A DNA stretch of 64,000 nucleotides, taken from positions 166,475 to 230,474 of the forward strand of contig JAOARB010000006.1 of assembly GCA_025210775.1 (NCBI GenBank), written 5' to 3'. Positions 34,687 to 43,871 of this stretch are shown piece by piece (position 1 is the first letter of the stretch; each line of letters starts with the position of its first letter). Made by a program: the position numbers and the translations under genes. The notes beneath the pieces are model-generated. The model was given only the letters and a program-made list of their open reading frames with translations. It was not told the origin of the DNA and did no database searches. Source of the DNA: Prolixibacteraceae bacterium. GTDB lineage: Bacteria > Bacteroidota > Bacteroidia > Bacteroidales > Prolixibacteraceae.

Positions 34687-37431
34687 ATGAATAAATTCTT
34701 TTATACGTTCGGAAATGGTATGGCTGAGGGCAAAGCCAGCATGCGAGACCTTTTAGGTGGAAAAGGTGCTAACCTCGCTGAAATGAATCGTATTGGGGTA
34801 CCTGTTCCACCAGGTGTAACAATCACTTCTGAAGTTTGTAATCTTTTCTCCGAAATGGGAGACGACAAAGTGATGCAAATGATCTGGGAAGATCTAGAAA
34901 AATCTATTCATCATATTGAAGAGTTAACCCATACTATCTTTGGAAATAAAGAGAATCCTTGCTTGGTGTCTGTTAGATCTGGAGCACGTGTATCAATGCC
35001 AGGTATGATGGATACGATCCTTAACTTAGGGTTGAATGACGAAGCAGTAGAGGGATTAGCAAAAAAGACCAACAACGAAAGGTTTGCATGGGACTCTTAC
35101 CGTAGATTTATTCAAATGTATGGTGATGTTGTAATGGGGCTAAAACCTGAATCGAAAGAAGACATCGACCCTTTTGAAGAGATTATTGAGCGTAAAAAAG
35201 AAGAGAAAAAAGTTGATTGTGATAACGACCTTACAACAGATGATCTGAAAGAGTTGGTTACACTATTTAAAGCAGCGATCTTCGACAGTTTGGGTGTTCA
35301 CTTCCCTTCAGATCCTTGGCAACAACTAAAAGGTGCTATTGAAGCTGTCTTCCGTAGTTGGATGAATGAAAGAGCAATCCTTTATCGTAAGATCAATAAT
35401 ATCCCTGGAGAATGGGGTACTGCCGTAAACATCCAAGCGATGGTATTCGGTAATATGGGACCTAACTCTGCTACTGGAGTGGCCTTTACCCGTGATGCTG
35501 CCAATGGAGAAAACCTATTCAATGGTGAATATCTTATTAATGCCCAAGGAGAGGATGTGGTTGCTGGAACAAGAACACCTCAGCAAATTACAAAGATAGG
35601 ATCACAAAGATGGGCCGAATTGCAAGATATTGATGAAGAGACACGCAGAACTCAATATCCTTCGCTAGAAGAAGCAATGCCTGAGATCTATCAGGAACTG
35701 AATAAGGTTCAACAGAAATTAGAAGATCACTATTGCGATATGCAAGATCTAGAGTTTACTATTCAAGAAGGTAAATTATGGCTTCTACAAACACGTAATG
35801 GTAAACGTACAGGTCCTGCAATGGTTAAGATCGCCCTTGACCTTTTAGAAGAAGGTAAGATCTCAGAGAAAGAAGCAGTTCTTTCTATCGATCCAGCAAA
35901 ATTAGACGAACTTCTTCACCCTGTCTTTATGAAAGAGGCAATAGGAAAAGCTGAACAAATAGGTAAAGGACTTCCTGCATCTCCTGGTGCTGCTACGGGA
36001 CAAGTGGTTTTCTTTGCTGATGAAGTAGCCAAATATGAAAAAGCAATCCTTGTTCGTATAGAAACCTCTCCAGAGGATTTGGAAGGAATGCATCTAGCGC
36101 AAGGTATTCTTACCGCAAGAGGAGGTATGACATCCCATGCAGCAGTAGTTGCAAGAGGTATGGGTAAATGCTGTATTTCTGGTGCTGGAGATATTCATAT
36201 CGATTATAAAAATAGAAGATTTAAAGCCGAAGGTTGTGAAATAAAAGAGGGGGACTGGATCTCTATCGATGGATCAACAGGTTCGGTATACAAAGGAATG
36301 GTTGAGACACAAGCTCCTTCTGTGGATGGTTATTTCGGTCGATTAATGGATCTAACAGACAAATTCACTAGAATGGCTGTAAGGACCAATGCTGATAGTC
36401 CAAGAGATGCACAAGTGGCAAGAGAGTTTGGTGCTAAAGGTATTGGTTTATGCCGTACCGAACACATGTTCTTTGATGGAGAACGTATCAAAGTGATGCG
36501 TGAAATGATCCTTGCTAAGGATACGGCAGGAAGGTGTAAAGCATTAAATAAACTTCTTCCTTATCAAAGAGAGGATTTTGAAGGCATTCTTCGTGCAATG
36601 GAAGGATTTGGAGTGACTATTCGTCTATTAGACCCGCCTCTACATGAGTTTGTTCCTCATCAACAAGCGACACAAAAAGAGCTTTCTGATGAATTAAATA
36701 TCCCAATGGAAGAGATTAAGAAAACAATCTCTAATCTTGAAGAGTTTAACCCAATGCTTGGTCACCGTGGTTGCCGTTTAGGTAATACTTATCCAGAGAT
36801 TACTGAGATGCAAACACGTGCAATTATTGAGGCTACTATCAAGCTTAAAAAAGAAGGAGTGGATGCTCGTCCAGAAATTATGGTGCCTTTGATTGGTACA
36901 GTTAAAGAGCTTGAAATGCAAGTTGAGATTATTCACGCTACTGCAAAACAAGTATTTGAAGAGCAAGCTTCGGAAGTGGATTATCTTGTAGGTACAATGA
37001 TAGAGATTCCTCGTGCAGCGTTAACTGCAAATGAGGTGGCTAAAGTTGCCGATTTCTTCTCTTTCGGAACCAATGACTTGACTCAAATGACTTTTGGTTA
37101 TTCTCGTGATGATGTAGGTAAATTCCTTCCTATCTATATTGATAAAGGTATCCTAAAACATGATCCTTTCGAAGTACTAGATCAAGAGGGAGTAGGCCAA
37201 CTTGTAAGAATGGGTACTGAAAGAGGTAGAAGTACAAAACCAAATCTAAAAGTAGGTATCTGTGGAGAACATGGAGGAGAACCTAGTTCGGTAATGTTCT
37301 GTAATACGGTTAATATGGATTACGTAAGTTGTTCTCCTTATCGTGTTCCTATTGCACGTCTGGCAGCAGCACATGCAGAGATAACACAAAAAAAAAAGCA
37401 TGACGAGAAAGTAAGTGATGGCTTAGTGTAA
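34687..37431 (+). CDS. ppdK: Pyruvate, phosphate dikinase
   Basis: Interconverts pyruvate, ATP and phosphate with PEP, AMP and diphosphate; in anaerobic Bacteroidota it can replace pyruvate kinase or support gluconeogenesis. The 914-residue protein has the ATP-grasp domain at the N-terminus (VSVRSGARVSMPGMMDT), the swivelling phospho-His domain with GGMTSHAAVVARGMG (catalytic His about 479), and the C-terminal PEP/pyruvate TIM barrel with the catalytic Cys in GICGEHGGEP (about 863). The C-terminal tail carries an A9 run encoding Lys residues but stays in frame. It is monocistronic between two terminators, with a leader that may fold. Confidence 0.97.
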   Translation: MNKFFYTFGNGMAEGKASMRDLLGGKGANLAEMNRIGVPVPPGVTITSEVCNLFSEMGDDKVMQMIWEDLEKSIHHIEELTHTIFGNKENPCLVSVRSGARVSMPGMMDTILNLGLNDEAVEGLAKKTNNERFAWDSYRRFIQMYGDVVMGLKPESKEDIDPFEEIIERKKEEKKVDCDNDLTTDDLKELVTLFKAAIFDSLGVHFPSDPWQQLKGAIEAVFRSWMNERAILYRKINNIPGEWGTAVNIQAMVFGNMGPNSATGVAFTRDAANGENLFNGEYLINAQGEDVVAGTRTPQQITKIGSQRWAELQDIDEETRRTQYPSLEEAMPEIYQELNKVQQKLEDHYCDMQDLEFTIQEGKLWLLQTRNGKRTGPAMVKIALDLLEEGKISEKEAVLSIDPAKLDELLHPVFMKEAIGKAEQIGKGLPASPGAATGQVVFFADEVAKYEKAILVRIETSPEDLEGMHLAQGILTARGGMTSHAAVVARGMGKCCISGAGDIHIDYKNRRFKAEGCEIKEGDWISIDGSTGSVYKGMVETQAPSVDGYFGRLMDLTDKFTRMAVRTNADSPRDAQVAREFGAKGIGLCRTEHMFFDGERIKVMREMILAKDTAGRCKALNKLLPYQREDFEGILRAMEGFGVTIRLLDPPLHEFVPHQQATQKELSDELNIPMEEIKKTISNLEEFNPMLGHRGCRLGNTYPEITEMQTRAIIEATIKLKKEGVDARPEIMVPLIGTVKELEMQVEIIHATAKQVFEEQASEVDYLVGTMIEIPRAALTANEVAKVADFFSFGTNDLTQMTFGYSRDDVGKFLPIYIDKGILKHDPFEVLDQEGVGQLVRMGTERGRSTKPNLKVGICGEHGGEPSSVMFCNTVNMDYVSCSPYRVPIARLAAAHAEITQKKKHDEKVSDGLV

Positions 37432-37494
37432 AATAAACTCCATTATACAAACGTTTTTTCTATCGCAGATTGTAAAACGACTCTGTTTATGTTG

Positions 37495-37524
37495 AAGAGG
37501 GCTATCTTGATTGATAGCCCTTTC
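37495..37524. terminator. Terminator between ppdK and EEP gene
   Basis: AGGGCTATC, 6-base loop, GATAGCCCT with a T-rich tail. It lies between convergent genes and probably serves ppdK first. Confidence 0.8.
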
Positions 37525-37537
37525 TTTATCTTGTTAC

Positions 37538-38398
37538 TTAGTATTTGATGTCCACCATCACAGGCAAATGATCAGAGTAGTAATTCTGATTTTTAGAGTC
37601 TGATAATACAGCATATCGCTTAACTATCATCTCTTCACGAACAAAGATATAGTCAATACGACTATCTAATTTGTGGTTGAAATTAAATCCTGTAAATGTT
37701 CCGTCAGGACCATAAGGTTTGGTACGGCTTACCAACTTAGAATCGTCCATCTTCTTTGAAAGTAGTTGAATAGGCTTATGGTTAGGATTTAAATTAAAAT
37801 CCCCTGTTAAAACAAAAGGATATTTCTGATCTTCAGTGAGGGATTGAACCTTCTTTAAAATAAGTTTGGCAGACTCCTGTTGCGCTTTGGTACCGACATG
37901 ATCAAAATGGGTATTAAATACAAACAATACCTTTCTAGATATTTTGTCTCTTAATTTAACCCAAGAACAAATACGTATACATGCTGCATCCCATCCTAGG
38001 GATGCTTTCTCTGGGGTTGAAGACAACCAGAAATGTCCTTGGTCTATCTTCTTATATTTTTCTTTATTATAGAATATCGCAGCATATTCCCCCTTCTCTT
38101 TTCCATCATCTCGTCCTACTCCAACATATTCAAACTTAGACAATCCTTTGTTTAGATCTTTCACTTGATGATCTAAAGCTTCTTGCACGCATAGAATATC
38201 GGGTTGGTGAAAATGTAGCAAAGATAAAACACCATCTTTACGGTGACTCCATGAAAGGAGTCCATCCTGCGGGTTGTCATAGCGAATATTGTAACTCATC
38301 ACGCGACTGTTAGATACAATCACCTTTGCTTTAACATGAGAAATAGAGATTGAAAGAAAGAAAATCAGAAGTCCACAAAAGTGCTTTAAATGGTTCAT
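37538..38398 (-). CDS. Secreted endonuclease/exonuclease/phosphatase family protein
   Basis: Exported Mg-dependent phosphodiesterase/phosphatase of the EEP fold. The 286-residue product has a signal peptide (about 1-24, ending VKA) and the family motifs in order: MSYNIRYD, ILCVQEALDHQ (metal-binding Glu), HFDHVG, LTGDFNLNP (Asp-x-Asn) and YSDHLPVMVDI (catalytic Asp-His). Nucleic acid, sugar phosphate or sphingomyelin-like lipids are all substrates in this superfamily, so the substrate is open. It stands alone between ppdK and htpG. Confidence 0.9.
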   Translation of the reverse strand: MNHLKHFCGLLIFFLSISISHVKAKVIVSNSRVMSYNIRYDNPQDGLLSWSHRKDGVLSLLHFHQPDILCVQEALDHQVKDLNKGLSKFEYVGVGRDDGKEKGEYAAIFYNKEKYKKIDQGHFWLSSTPEKASLGWDAACIRICSWVKLRDKISRKVLFVFNTHFDHVGTKAQQESAKLILKKVQSLTEDQKYPFVLTGDFNLNPNHKPIQLLSKKMDDSKLVSRTKPYGPDGTFTGFNFNHKLDSRIDYIFVREEMIVKRYAVLSDSKNQNYYSDHLPVMVDIKY

Positions 38399-38510
38399 AA
38401 TATTTATTTTTCTATGATTAGTTAATTGTGTCTAGCTAAGCTACACTTTTATATGATCCATTATTCTAGAAGAGTACTCCATTGGAGTAAAAAAAATATA
38501 AAAAAGCAAA

Positions 38511-38539
38511 AAAGGAAGAACCCATAGGGCCCTTCCTTT
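38511..38539 (-). terminator. Terminator of htpG
   Basis: AAAGGAAG and CTTCCTTT arms with an inner CCC/GGG pairing. A T-rich run follows on the minus strand, 35 bp past the stop codon. Confidence 0.8.
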
Positions 38540-38573
38540 ACAAATATCCGTTATAGAATATCTAATTCGCAGT

Positions 38574-40622
38574 TTATTTTATCAATTGAACACTTCTTTG
38601 TACGAAATCATTCAACGCTTTTCCTTTTAGCATATTGTTAGCCAATAGTGCAAGATCTACCAATTGTTGTGCAAGATCTGAAGATTTACCAAATGATTGT
38701 AGTTTTTCTCTACGATCTCCTTCAATCTTAGAAAGTTCCCCGTTAAGGTTGTTAAGTTTATCTTTCTCTTCTTGTGGTACTTCTTCCTCTTTCTTACCTT
38801 CTTTCAATTTATTAAGAGCTTCAATTTCACTCTTTTTAGTTTGAATTTGAGAAGCAAATTGGTTTAGTTCTTCACCAAGAGCACCATCTTTTTGTTCAAA
38901 TATTTGCTTAACCAATGGGTGAGCAATGTTAACCACTAAGTTATAGCTATCAGGCATATCACCATAGAAATTCATACCTGGCTGCATTGCAGACATGTCT
39001 TTCATTCTACGCATAAACTCGTTTTGTGTAATTACCATTGGTTGTGAAGTCTCACCAAGATCTTCGAAATCGATCATAAAATTACCCTGTTCTGAAGGAG
39101 TTACAGCCTCAAAAATAGGGCTTAAAACAGTCTTTTCATCAACAGATAGTTCTTGTTTGTTCTCATTCTCTTTTTCGATAAGCTTATCCGCTACATTAGA
39201 ATCCACACGAACAAAACGTTTCTCAGGGAACTTTTGCTCTAATTGATTTAAGATCGGTGTAGCCAACATGTCATCCATCAACAATACATCATATCCTTTA
39301 GCCTTAGCAGCATCAATGAAAGCATATTGTTCTGTCATATCTGTAGCATACAGATAAACCATCTTATTGTCCTTATCGGTCTGGTTCTCTTTCACTAGAT
39401 TCTCATACTCTTCCCATGTAAAAGCTTTACCATCCGTATTCTTTAATAAGAAGAATTTCATTGCTCTTTCATAGAACTTCTCTTCACTAAGCATACCATA
39501 CTCAATAAAGATCTTTAGATCGTCCCATTTAGCTTCAAAGTCTTCTCTTTGACTCTTAAAGATTTCGTGTAGACGATCTGCTACTTTCTTAGTAATGTGA
39601 CTAGAGATCTTCTTCACATTTGAATCACTCTGAAGGTAAGAACGAGATACGTTCAATGGAATGTCTGGAGAATCAATAACCCCATGAAGTAATGTCAAGA
39701 ATTCTGGTACAATACCATCAACATGATCTGTTACGAATACTTGATTACAGTACAACTGAATCTTATTCTTTTGAATCTCAACATTATTCTTTAATCTTGG
39801 GAAATAAAGAATACCAGTTAAATTAAATGGATAATCTACATTCAAATGGATATTGAACATTGGATCTTCTCCCATTGGATAAAGCTGACGATAGAATTTA
39901 CTATAGTCCTCTTCTTTTAGATCAGAAGGCTTTTTAGTCCATGCAGGATGTGTATCGTTAACGATATTATCCTCTTCTGTTGTTACTTCCTGTCCATCTT
40001 TCCATTCTTTCTTCTTACCAAAAGAGATCTCAATAGGAAGGAACTTACAATATTTATCTAAAAGAGTTTGAATTCGAGCATCTTCCAAGAATTCTTTCGA
40101 CTCTTCACTAATATGCATGATAACATCTGTACCCACTTCTGAGCGTGAAGCATCTTCAATTGCATATTCTGGTGAACCTGAACAACTCCATTTTACAGCT
40201 TTAGATCCCTCTTTATGAGAAAGAGAAACCACTTCTACTTGAGTAGAAACCATAAAAGAAGAATAGAATCCAAGCCCAAAGTGACCGATGATGGCATTTG
40301 CATCATCTTTATATTTTTCTAGAAACTCACTAGCACCAGAGAAAGCAATCTGGTTAAGATATTTATCCATCTCTTCTGCTGTAAGTCCAATACCATTATC
40401 CGATACAGTAAGTGTTTTTGCCTCTTTATCAATAGACACGCGCACTTTAAGATTCTCCGTATTTCCTTGGTATTGCCCTACCGAAGCCAATGTTTTTAAC
40501 TTCTGTGTTGCATCCACTGCATTAGATACAATCTCTCTCAAGAAAATATCGTGATCTGAATACAAAAACTTCTTAATAATTGGGAATAAATTCTCGCTAG
40601 TAACACCTATTTTTCCTTGCAT
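38574..40622 (-). CDS. htpG: Chaperone HtpG (bacterial Hsp90)
   Basis: ATP-dependent cytoplasmic chaperone. The 682-residue chain has the N-terminal GHKL ATPase with FLREIVSNAVDA (Glu that activates water and Asn for Mg), DNGIGLTAEEM and GHFGLGFYSSFMV, then the middle domain (TLLHGVIDSPDIPLNVSRSYLQ with the catalytic-loop Arg) and a shorter C-terminal dimerisation region. A Lys/Glu-rich insert (about 600-640) precedes the final helices. No CIRCE or other heat-shock operator was recognised upstream. Confidence 0.97.
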   Translation of the reverse strand: MQGKIGVTSENLFPIIKKFLYSDHDIFLREIVSNAVDATQKLKTLASVGQYQGNTENLKVRVSIDKEAKTLTVSDNGIGLTAEEMDKYLNQIAFSGASEFLEKYKDDANAIIGHFGLGFYSSFMVSTQVEVVSLSHKEGSKAVKWSCSGSPEYAIEDASRSEVGTDVIMHISEESKEFLEDARIQTLLDKYCKFLPIEISFGKKKEWKDGQEVTTEEDNIVNDTHPAWTKKPSDLKEEDYSKFYRQLYPMGEDPMFNIHLNVDYPFNLTGILYFPRLKNNVEIQKNKIQLYCNQVFVTDHVDGIVPEFLTLLHGVIDSPDIPLNVSRSYLQSDSNVKKISSHITKKVADRLHEIFKSQREDFEAKWDDLKIFIEYGMLSEEKFYERAMKFFLLKNTDGKAFTWEEYENLVKENQTDKDNKMVYLYATDMTEQYAFIDAAKAKGYDVLLMDDMLATPILNQLEQKFPEKRFVRVDSNVADKLIEKENENKQELSVDEKTVLSPIFEAVTPSEQGNFMIDFEDLGETSQPMVITQNEFMRRMKDMSAMQPGMNFYGDMPDSYNLVVNIAHPLVKQIFEQKDGALGEELNQFASQIQTKKSEIEALNKLKEGKKEEEVPQEEKDKLNNLNGELSKIEGDRREKLQSFGKSSDLAQQLVDLALLANNMLKGKALNDFVQRSVQLIK

Positions 40623-40726
40623 AACGCGATCGATATATAAATTAGACGATTATTTTTCTTTTTAACTCTGGAAAGGTTAAATCAAATGCTATGCCAAAAA
40701 AGGTTTCGTTATCTATAGACAAAAAA

Positions 40727-40766
40727 ATATGTCATTATATCCATCTAGATAGACATAATGACATAT
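40727..40766 (-). terminator. Terminator of the PAP2 gene
   Basis: A perfect 12-bp stem, ATATGTCATTAT with ATAATGACATAT, and a 16-base loop are followed by T7 on the minus strand. It is 40 bp past the PAP2 gene stop. Confidence 0.8.
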
Positions 40767-40805
40767 TGACATTTTAACTTTGCTTAATATAAAGTTATTT
40801 TGTCA

Positions 40806-42188
40806 TTACCATAGATATCCTGTTAGAGAAAGCCCAACACTCCACTGTCCCCAATGAAATTCATCGTCTACATCATCGTAGTCATCATGATCAACATGTA
40901 CAGGCCATTTATAATTCATTGAGAATTCAGGTACCGCAGCAGACATACGTGCATATGCACCAATACCAAAATGAGAGCTAAACATGCGATGTACTGCCAA
41001 TGACCCACTCATGGTAAACGAAGAATTTGGATCCCAAGTTACGGTTTCAGGACTCCCATCAAGAGGATCGATTGAATCTAATAATGTAAGTTTATTTTTT
41101 GCTCCAATCCAATATCCCATAAGCATATCAGCATCAAAACGCCAGAATCGAGCAAACATAGTACTATAGGCTGGTCCGACAAGAAAAGAGGCACTTCCCA
41201 TTAACTCAGAATTCATCTTCAATTCATCCCCTCTAACATTCATCCAAAAAGAAGTGGCATTCAATTCACTAGCAATCCCCCAATGAGAAGAAAGGAAATA
41301 GGCTCCTTTCATTCCATATTCAACCCCTCTACTTGCATATATCTCAGAAGAGAATTCAGATGAGAGATCCCCTAAAGGCATTACACGACCAATATAGAAC
41401 CTTGCATAATGAGGTCTATCCCATTGATACCTATCGTCATTACGACCTAACAAGGAACGAGTTCCTTTATCTCCCATAATACATTGGGTTAATCCATAGC
41501 CAGCTTCTGTACTTAGAATCCCAACCCCTGCTCCGAACATAACATCCGAAATCCAATGTTTATTATTAAGCACACGATAGATACCAGTAGCTCCAGCTAA
41601 AGCAAAACCAAGCATACTATATAGAGGACTGCGATAGACACCATACTCTTTGTGAAGAAAAGTTGCCATTGTAAAAGCCATGGCAGTATGTCCTGAAGGA
41701 AAAGAATTATTTGCAGACCCATCAGGACGAGGCTCTTTCACTGAATACTTTAAAGAATTCACGGCGATTCCCATAATGGCCATACTCATACCTAAGGATA
41801 GTGAAGCTCTTCCTACCGTATGATGTCCCTTAATACCCAATGCATTCAACCCATATACAATTGCACCTGGTGCATACTGCATATAGTCGTCGATATGATA
41901 ATAGTAGTCACCTAAATAACAATCACGCATCTCCTTTACAGGAGCTCGTTGATTCCATAGTAACCCACCTGCAGCCATCAAAGAGACAGGAACCACCACC
42001 TTATTACTTAAAATCTTTGGACAAAGATTATAAGAAGTAAAAGGGATGGTATCACTACTTCTTTTAACTGATTGTCTATTAAAAACAGACGGATAACTCT
42101 TTACATTTTTCTTTCCATAAGTCGATACACCCGAAAGTAGAAATACCATCAATAGATGGTATCCCAATATGGGTCTTAATAATCTCAT
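40806..42188 (-). CDS. PAP2 phosphatase fused to outer-membrane barrel-like domain
   Basis: Envelope protein of 460 residues in two parts. After a signal peptide (about 1-25), residues about 60-245 are a type 2 phosphatidic acid phosphatase with the three motifs KYSVKEPRPDG (KxxxxxxRP), FPSGH (PSGH) and GIYRVLNNKHWISDV (the SRxxxxxHxxxD-like motif with Arg and catalytic His). Residues about 265-460 alternate amphipathic strands rich in aromatic and Gly residues (ARFYIGRVMP, YGMKGAYFLS, WGIASELNATSFW, ASFLVGPAYS) and end in WSVGLSLTGYLW, with the terminal aromatic residue of a barrel. This implies lipid or diphosphate dephosphorylation at the outer membrane (inference). It is transcribed alone. 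Confidence 0.8.
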   Translation of the reverse strand: MRLLRPILGYHLLMVFLLSGVSTYGKKNVKSYPSVFNRQSVKRSSDTIPFTSYNLCPKILSNKVVVPVSLMAAGGLLWNQRAPVKEMRDCYLGDYYYHIDDYMQYAPGAIVYGLNALGIKGHHTVGRASLSLGMSMAIMGIAVNSLKYSVKEPRPDGSANNSFPSGHTAMAFTMATFLHKEYGVYRSPLYSMLGFALAGATGIYRVLNNKHWISDVMFGAGVGILSTEAGYGLTQCIMGDKGTRSLLGRNDDRYQWDRPHYARFYIGRVMPLGDLSSEFSSEIYASRGVEYGMKGAYFLSSHWGIASELNATSFWMNVRGDELKMNSELMGSASFLVGPAYSTMFARFWRFDADMLMGYWIGAKNKLTLLDSIDPLDGSPETVTWDPNSSFTMSGSLAVHRMFSSHFGIGAYARMSAAVPEFSMNYKWPVHVDHDDYDDVDDEFHWGQWSVGLSLTGYLW

Positions 42189-42298
42189 ATTGTATAATGT
42201 TTAACGGGGCAAGAAGGGTTGTTAATATACGTTCACTCTTGGAGTGAAAATATTATTTTATGTTTAACCACCCAAAAACATTTACAACATTTAACTTC

Positions 42299-43801
42299 CT
42301 AACTTTTTGGTATAATTGAAACAGGATTTGGCAATCCATGAAGACGAATATGCCCCATATAAAGCACATCTGATTCGTTGAGAGCAACATCCTTAATCTT
42401 CATATATATTTTATAATCACGACTCAGATCCTCCACTCTCCAATACCTTTTATCAATCTGAAACCAAGGCTTAAGTACGGTTCCATCAGTAGCTTGCAAT
42501 TGAATCCAATAAGTAAGCTGATTGTCACTTGAATAGTTATCACCTCTTCTGTTAAGCATATTATCAAAATCTAATGCATAGCGTCCATACTCTGTTTCAC
42601 AAATATCAACTAGATTTGGGTTATGTCCGGGCCTTAACTCCATGGTAGGTTTGATCTTATCTTCCACGTTTAGAACCAAAGTAGCAGTAGCTTCAAATCG
42701 AGCGCCATTAGAAAGAACACGTGTTAAAGAGACGGCTTTTCGTACCACACCACACTCATTAGGAGCAAGATGAAGCGTTACTGGATTAGCCTCAATATTT
42801 TCACAGCTACCATAACTATGTTGGTTCAGTGCAACCCAATCAATATCCAAACCAGAAGTAGAAGTCATCTGGAAATTATTATTTGTAAGACTAATATTTG
42901 GAGTTAAAGATTCACGACTATAATCATGGTTTAGCAAACGTCCTTGGCTATCCACAGCACGAGTTCCTGTTCCAGGAATTCCATCATTATCAGGATCAGG
43001 GTAACCTGCTTCAATCACATCGTTACAACCATCGTTATCAGAATCATTATCTAATCTATCAGGTAAGCCATCCATATCAGAGTCACACTCACGAAAGAAA
43101 CCAACACCATCAATAAAGTTACCTACAGTATTATTATGACTAGCAGTAGAAATCGATTCAAACCCTAATTGAATGTGTGTTATTCCAGGAGGGACTTGAT
43201 AAGTACCTTCATACAAAACCCAATCACTTTTTCCAGTAGAAACACTTCTTTGAATCGCAGAACTAGGCAAATTACCTTGGGTAGGACGAGAAGCATTGGT
43301 TTCAGGATAGATATAGATATTCATTTTATCTACACCCGAACGACCTCTATGGGCTACTTTCCAAGTTAACACCTCCCCAGCTCTCACATCAAATATCTGA
43401 AATAGACGAGAACTCTGATTGGCATTTAGCTCCACAAAAGTCTCTCCATCATATGCTCTTACGCCCTGAAAGCCACTATCCCAAACTTCAATCATATTAT
43501 CGCTAGCTGTTGTTTGCCAAGAATAACGAGAAACATTCTCTCTTATCGATCCCCAGTTATTATTAGAAACGGTACCATAATACTTTTCAAAATCACCATT
43601 TTTAAAAGTTTCGAGACCACACATATCCTCAAATTCATCAAGGATACCATCGTTATCATCATCCAAATCACGGCTATTAGGCACGCCATCATGATCATAG
43701 TCATCAGATATAGCAACCCCCTGAGCAACAACAGACAAAGGAGCCATTGAGACAATAAACAGAGAAAACAGAAGCACTGTTAAGATAGAAAAACGTTTCA
43801 T
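42299..43801 (-). CDS. Secreted calcium-repeat protein, paralogue 1
   Basis: Exported protein of 500 residues with a signal peptide (ending VVAQ). Directly after it lie thrombospondin type 3-like, Asp-rich calcium repeats (DYDHDGVPNSRDLDDDNDGILD, about 33-54). Then comes a jelly-roll or DUF642-like domain (about 65-235, with FKNGDFE, FVELNANQSSRLFQIF and VQLGFESIS-type strands) and a second block of Asp-rich repeats (SDMDGLPDRLDNDSDNDGC). The C-terminal part is beta-rich, Ig-like. It is paralogous to the next gene (43872-45470). No clear T9SS sorting signal was seen at the C-terminus. Probably a cell-surface or matrix protein; the role is unknown. Confidence 0.8.
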   Translation of the reverse strand: MKRFSILTVLLFSLFIVSMAPLSVVAQGVAISDDYDHDGVPNSRDLDDDNDGILDEFEDMCGLETFKNGDFEKYYGTVSNNNWGSIRENVSRYSWQTTASDNMIEVWDSGFQGVRAYDGETFVELNANQSSRLFQIFDVRAGEVLTWKVAHRGRSGVDKMNIYIYPETNASRPTQGNLPSSAIQRSVSTGKSDWVLYEGTYQVPPGITHIQLGFESISTASHNNTVGNFIDGVGFFRECDSDMDGLPDRLDNDSDNDGCNDVIEAGYPDPDNDGIPGTGTRAVDSQGRLLNHDYSRESLTPNISLTNNNFQMTSTSGLDIDWVALNQHSYGSCENIEANPVTLHLAPNECGVVRKAVSLTRVLSNGARFEATATLVLNVEDKIKPTMELRPGHNPNLVDICETEYGRYALDFDNMLNRRGDNYSSDNQLTYWIQLQATDGTVLKPWFQIDKRYWRVEDLSRDYKIYMKIKDVALNESDVLYMGHIRLHGLPNPVSIIPKS

Positions 43802-43833
43802 AGATATATATTATGATTTATAGCATTTCAAAA

Positions 43834-43862
43834 CAAAAATAACTAATTTACATAATACACAA
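43834..43862 (-). promoter_or_regulatory. Promoter of calcium-repeat paralogue 1
   Basis: TATTTTTG (43834-43841) and a TTG 18 bp upstream (complement of 43860-43862), on the minus strand. It suggests the gene can be expressed separately from the upstream paralogue. Confidence 0.5.
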
Positions 43863-43871
43863 CCATATTTG

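Noticed and set aside
37388..37396. A9 run in ppdK as a second frameshift site
   Set aside because: The reading frame continues normally to the stop a few residues later and the catalytic domains lie upstream, so no product change is evident.
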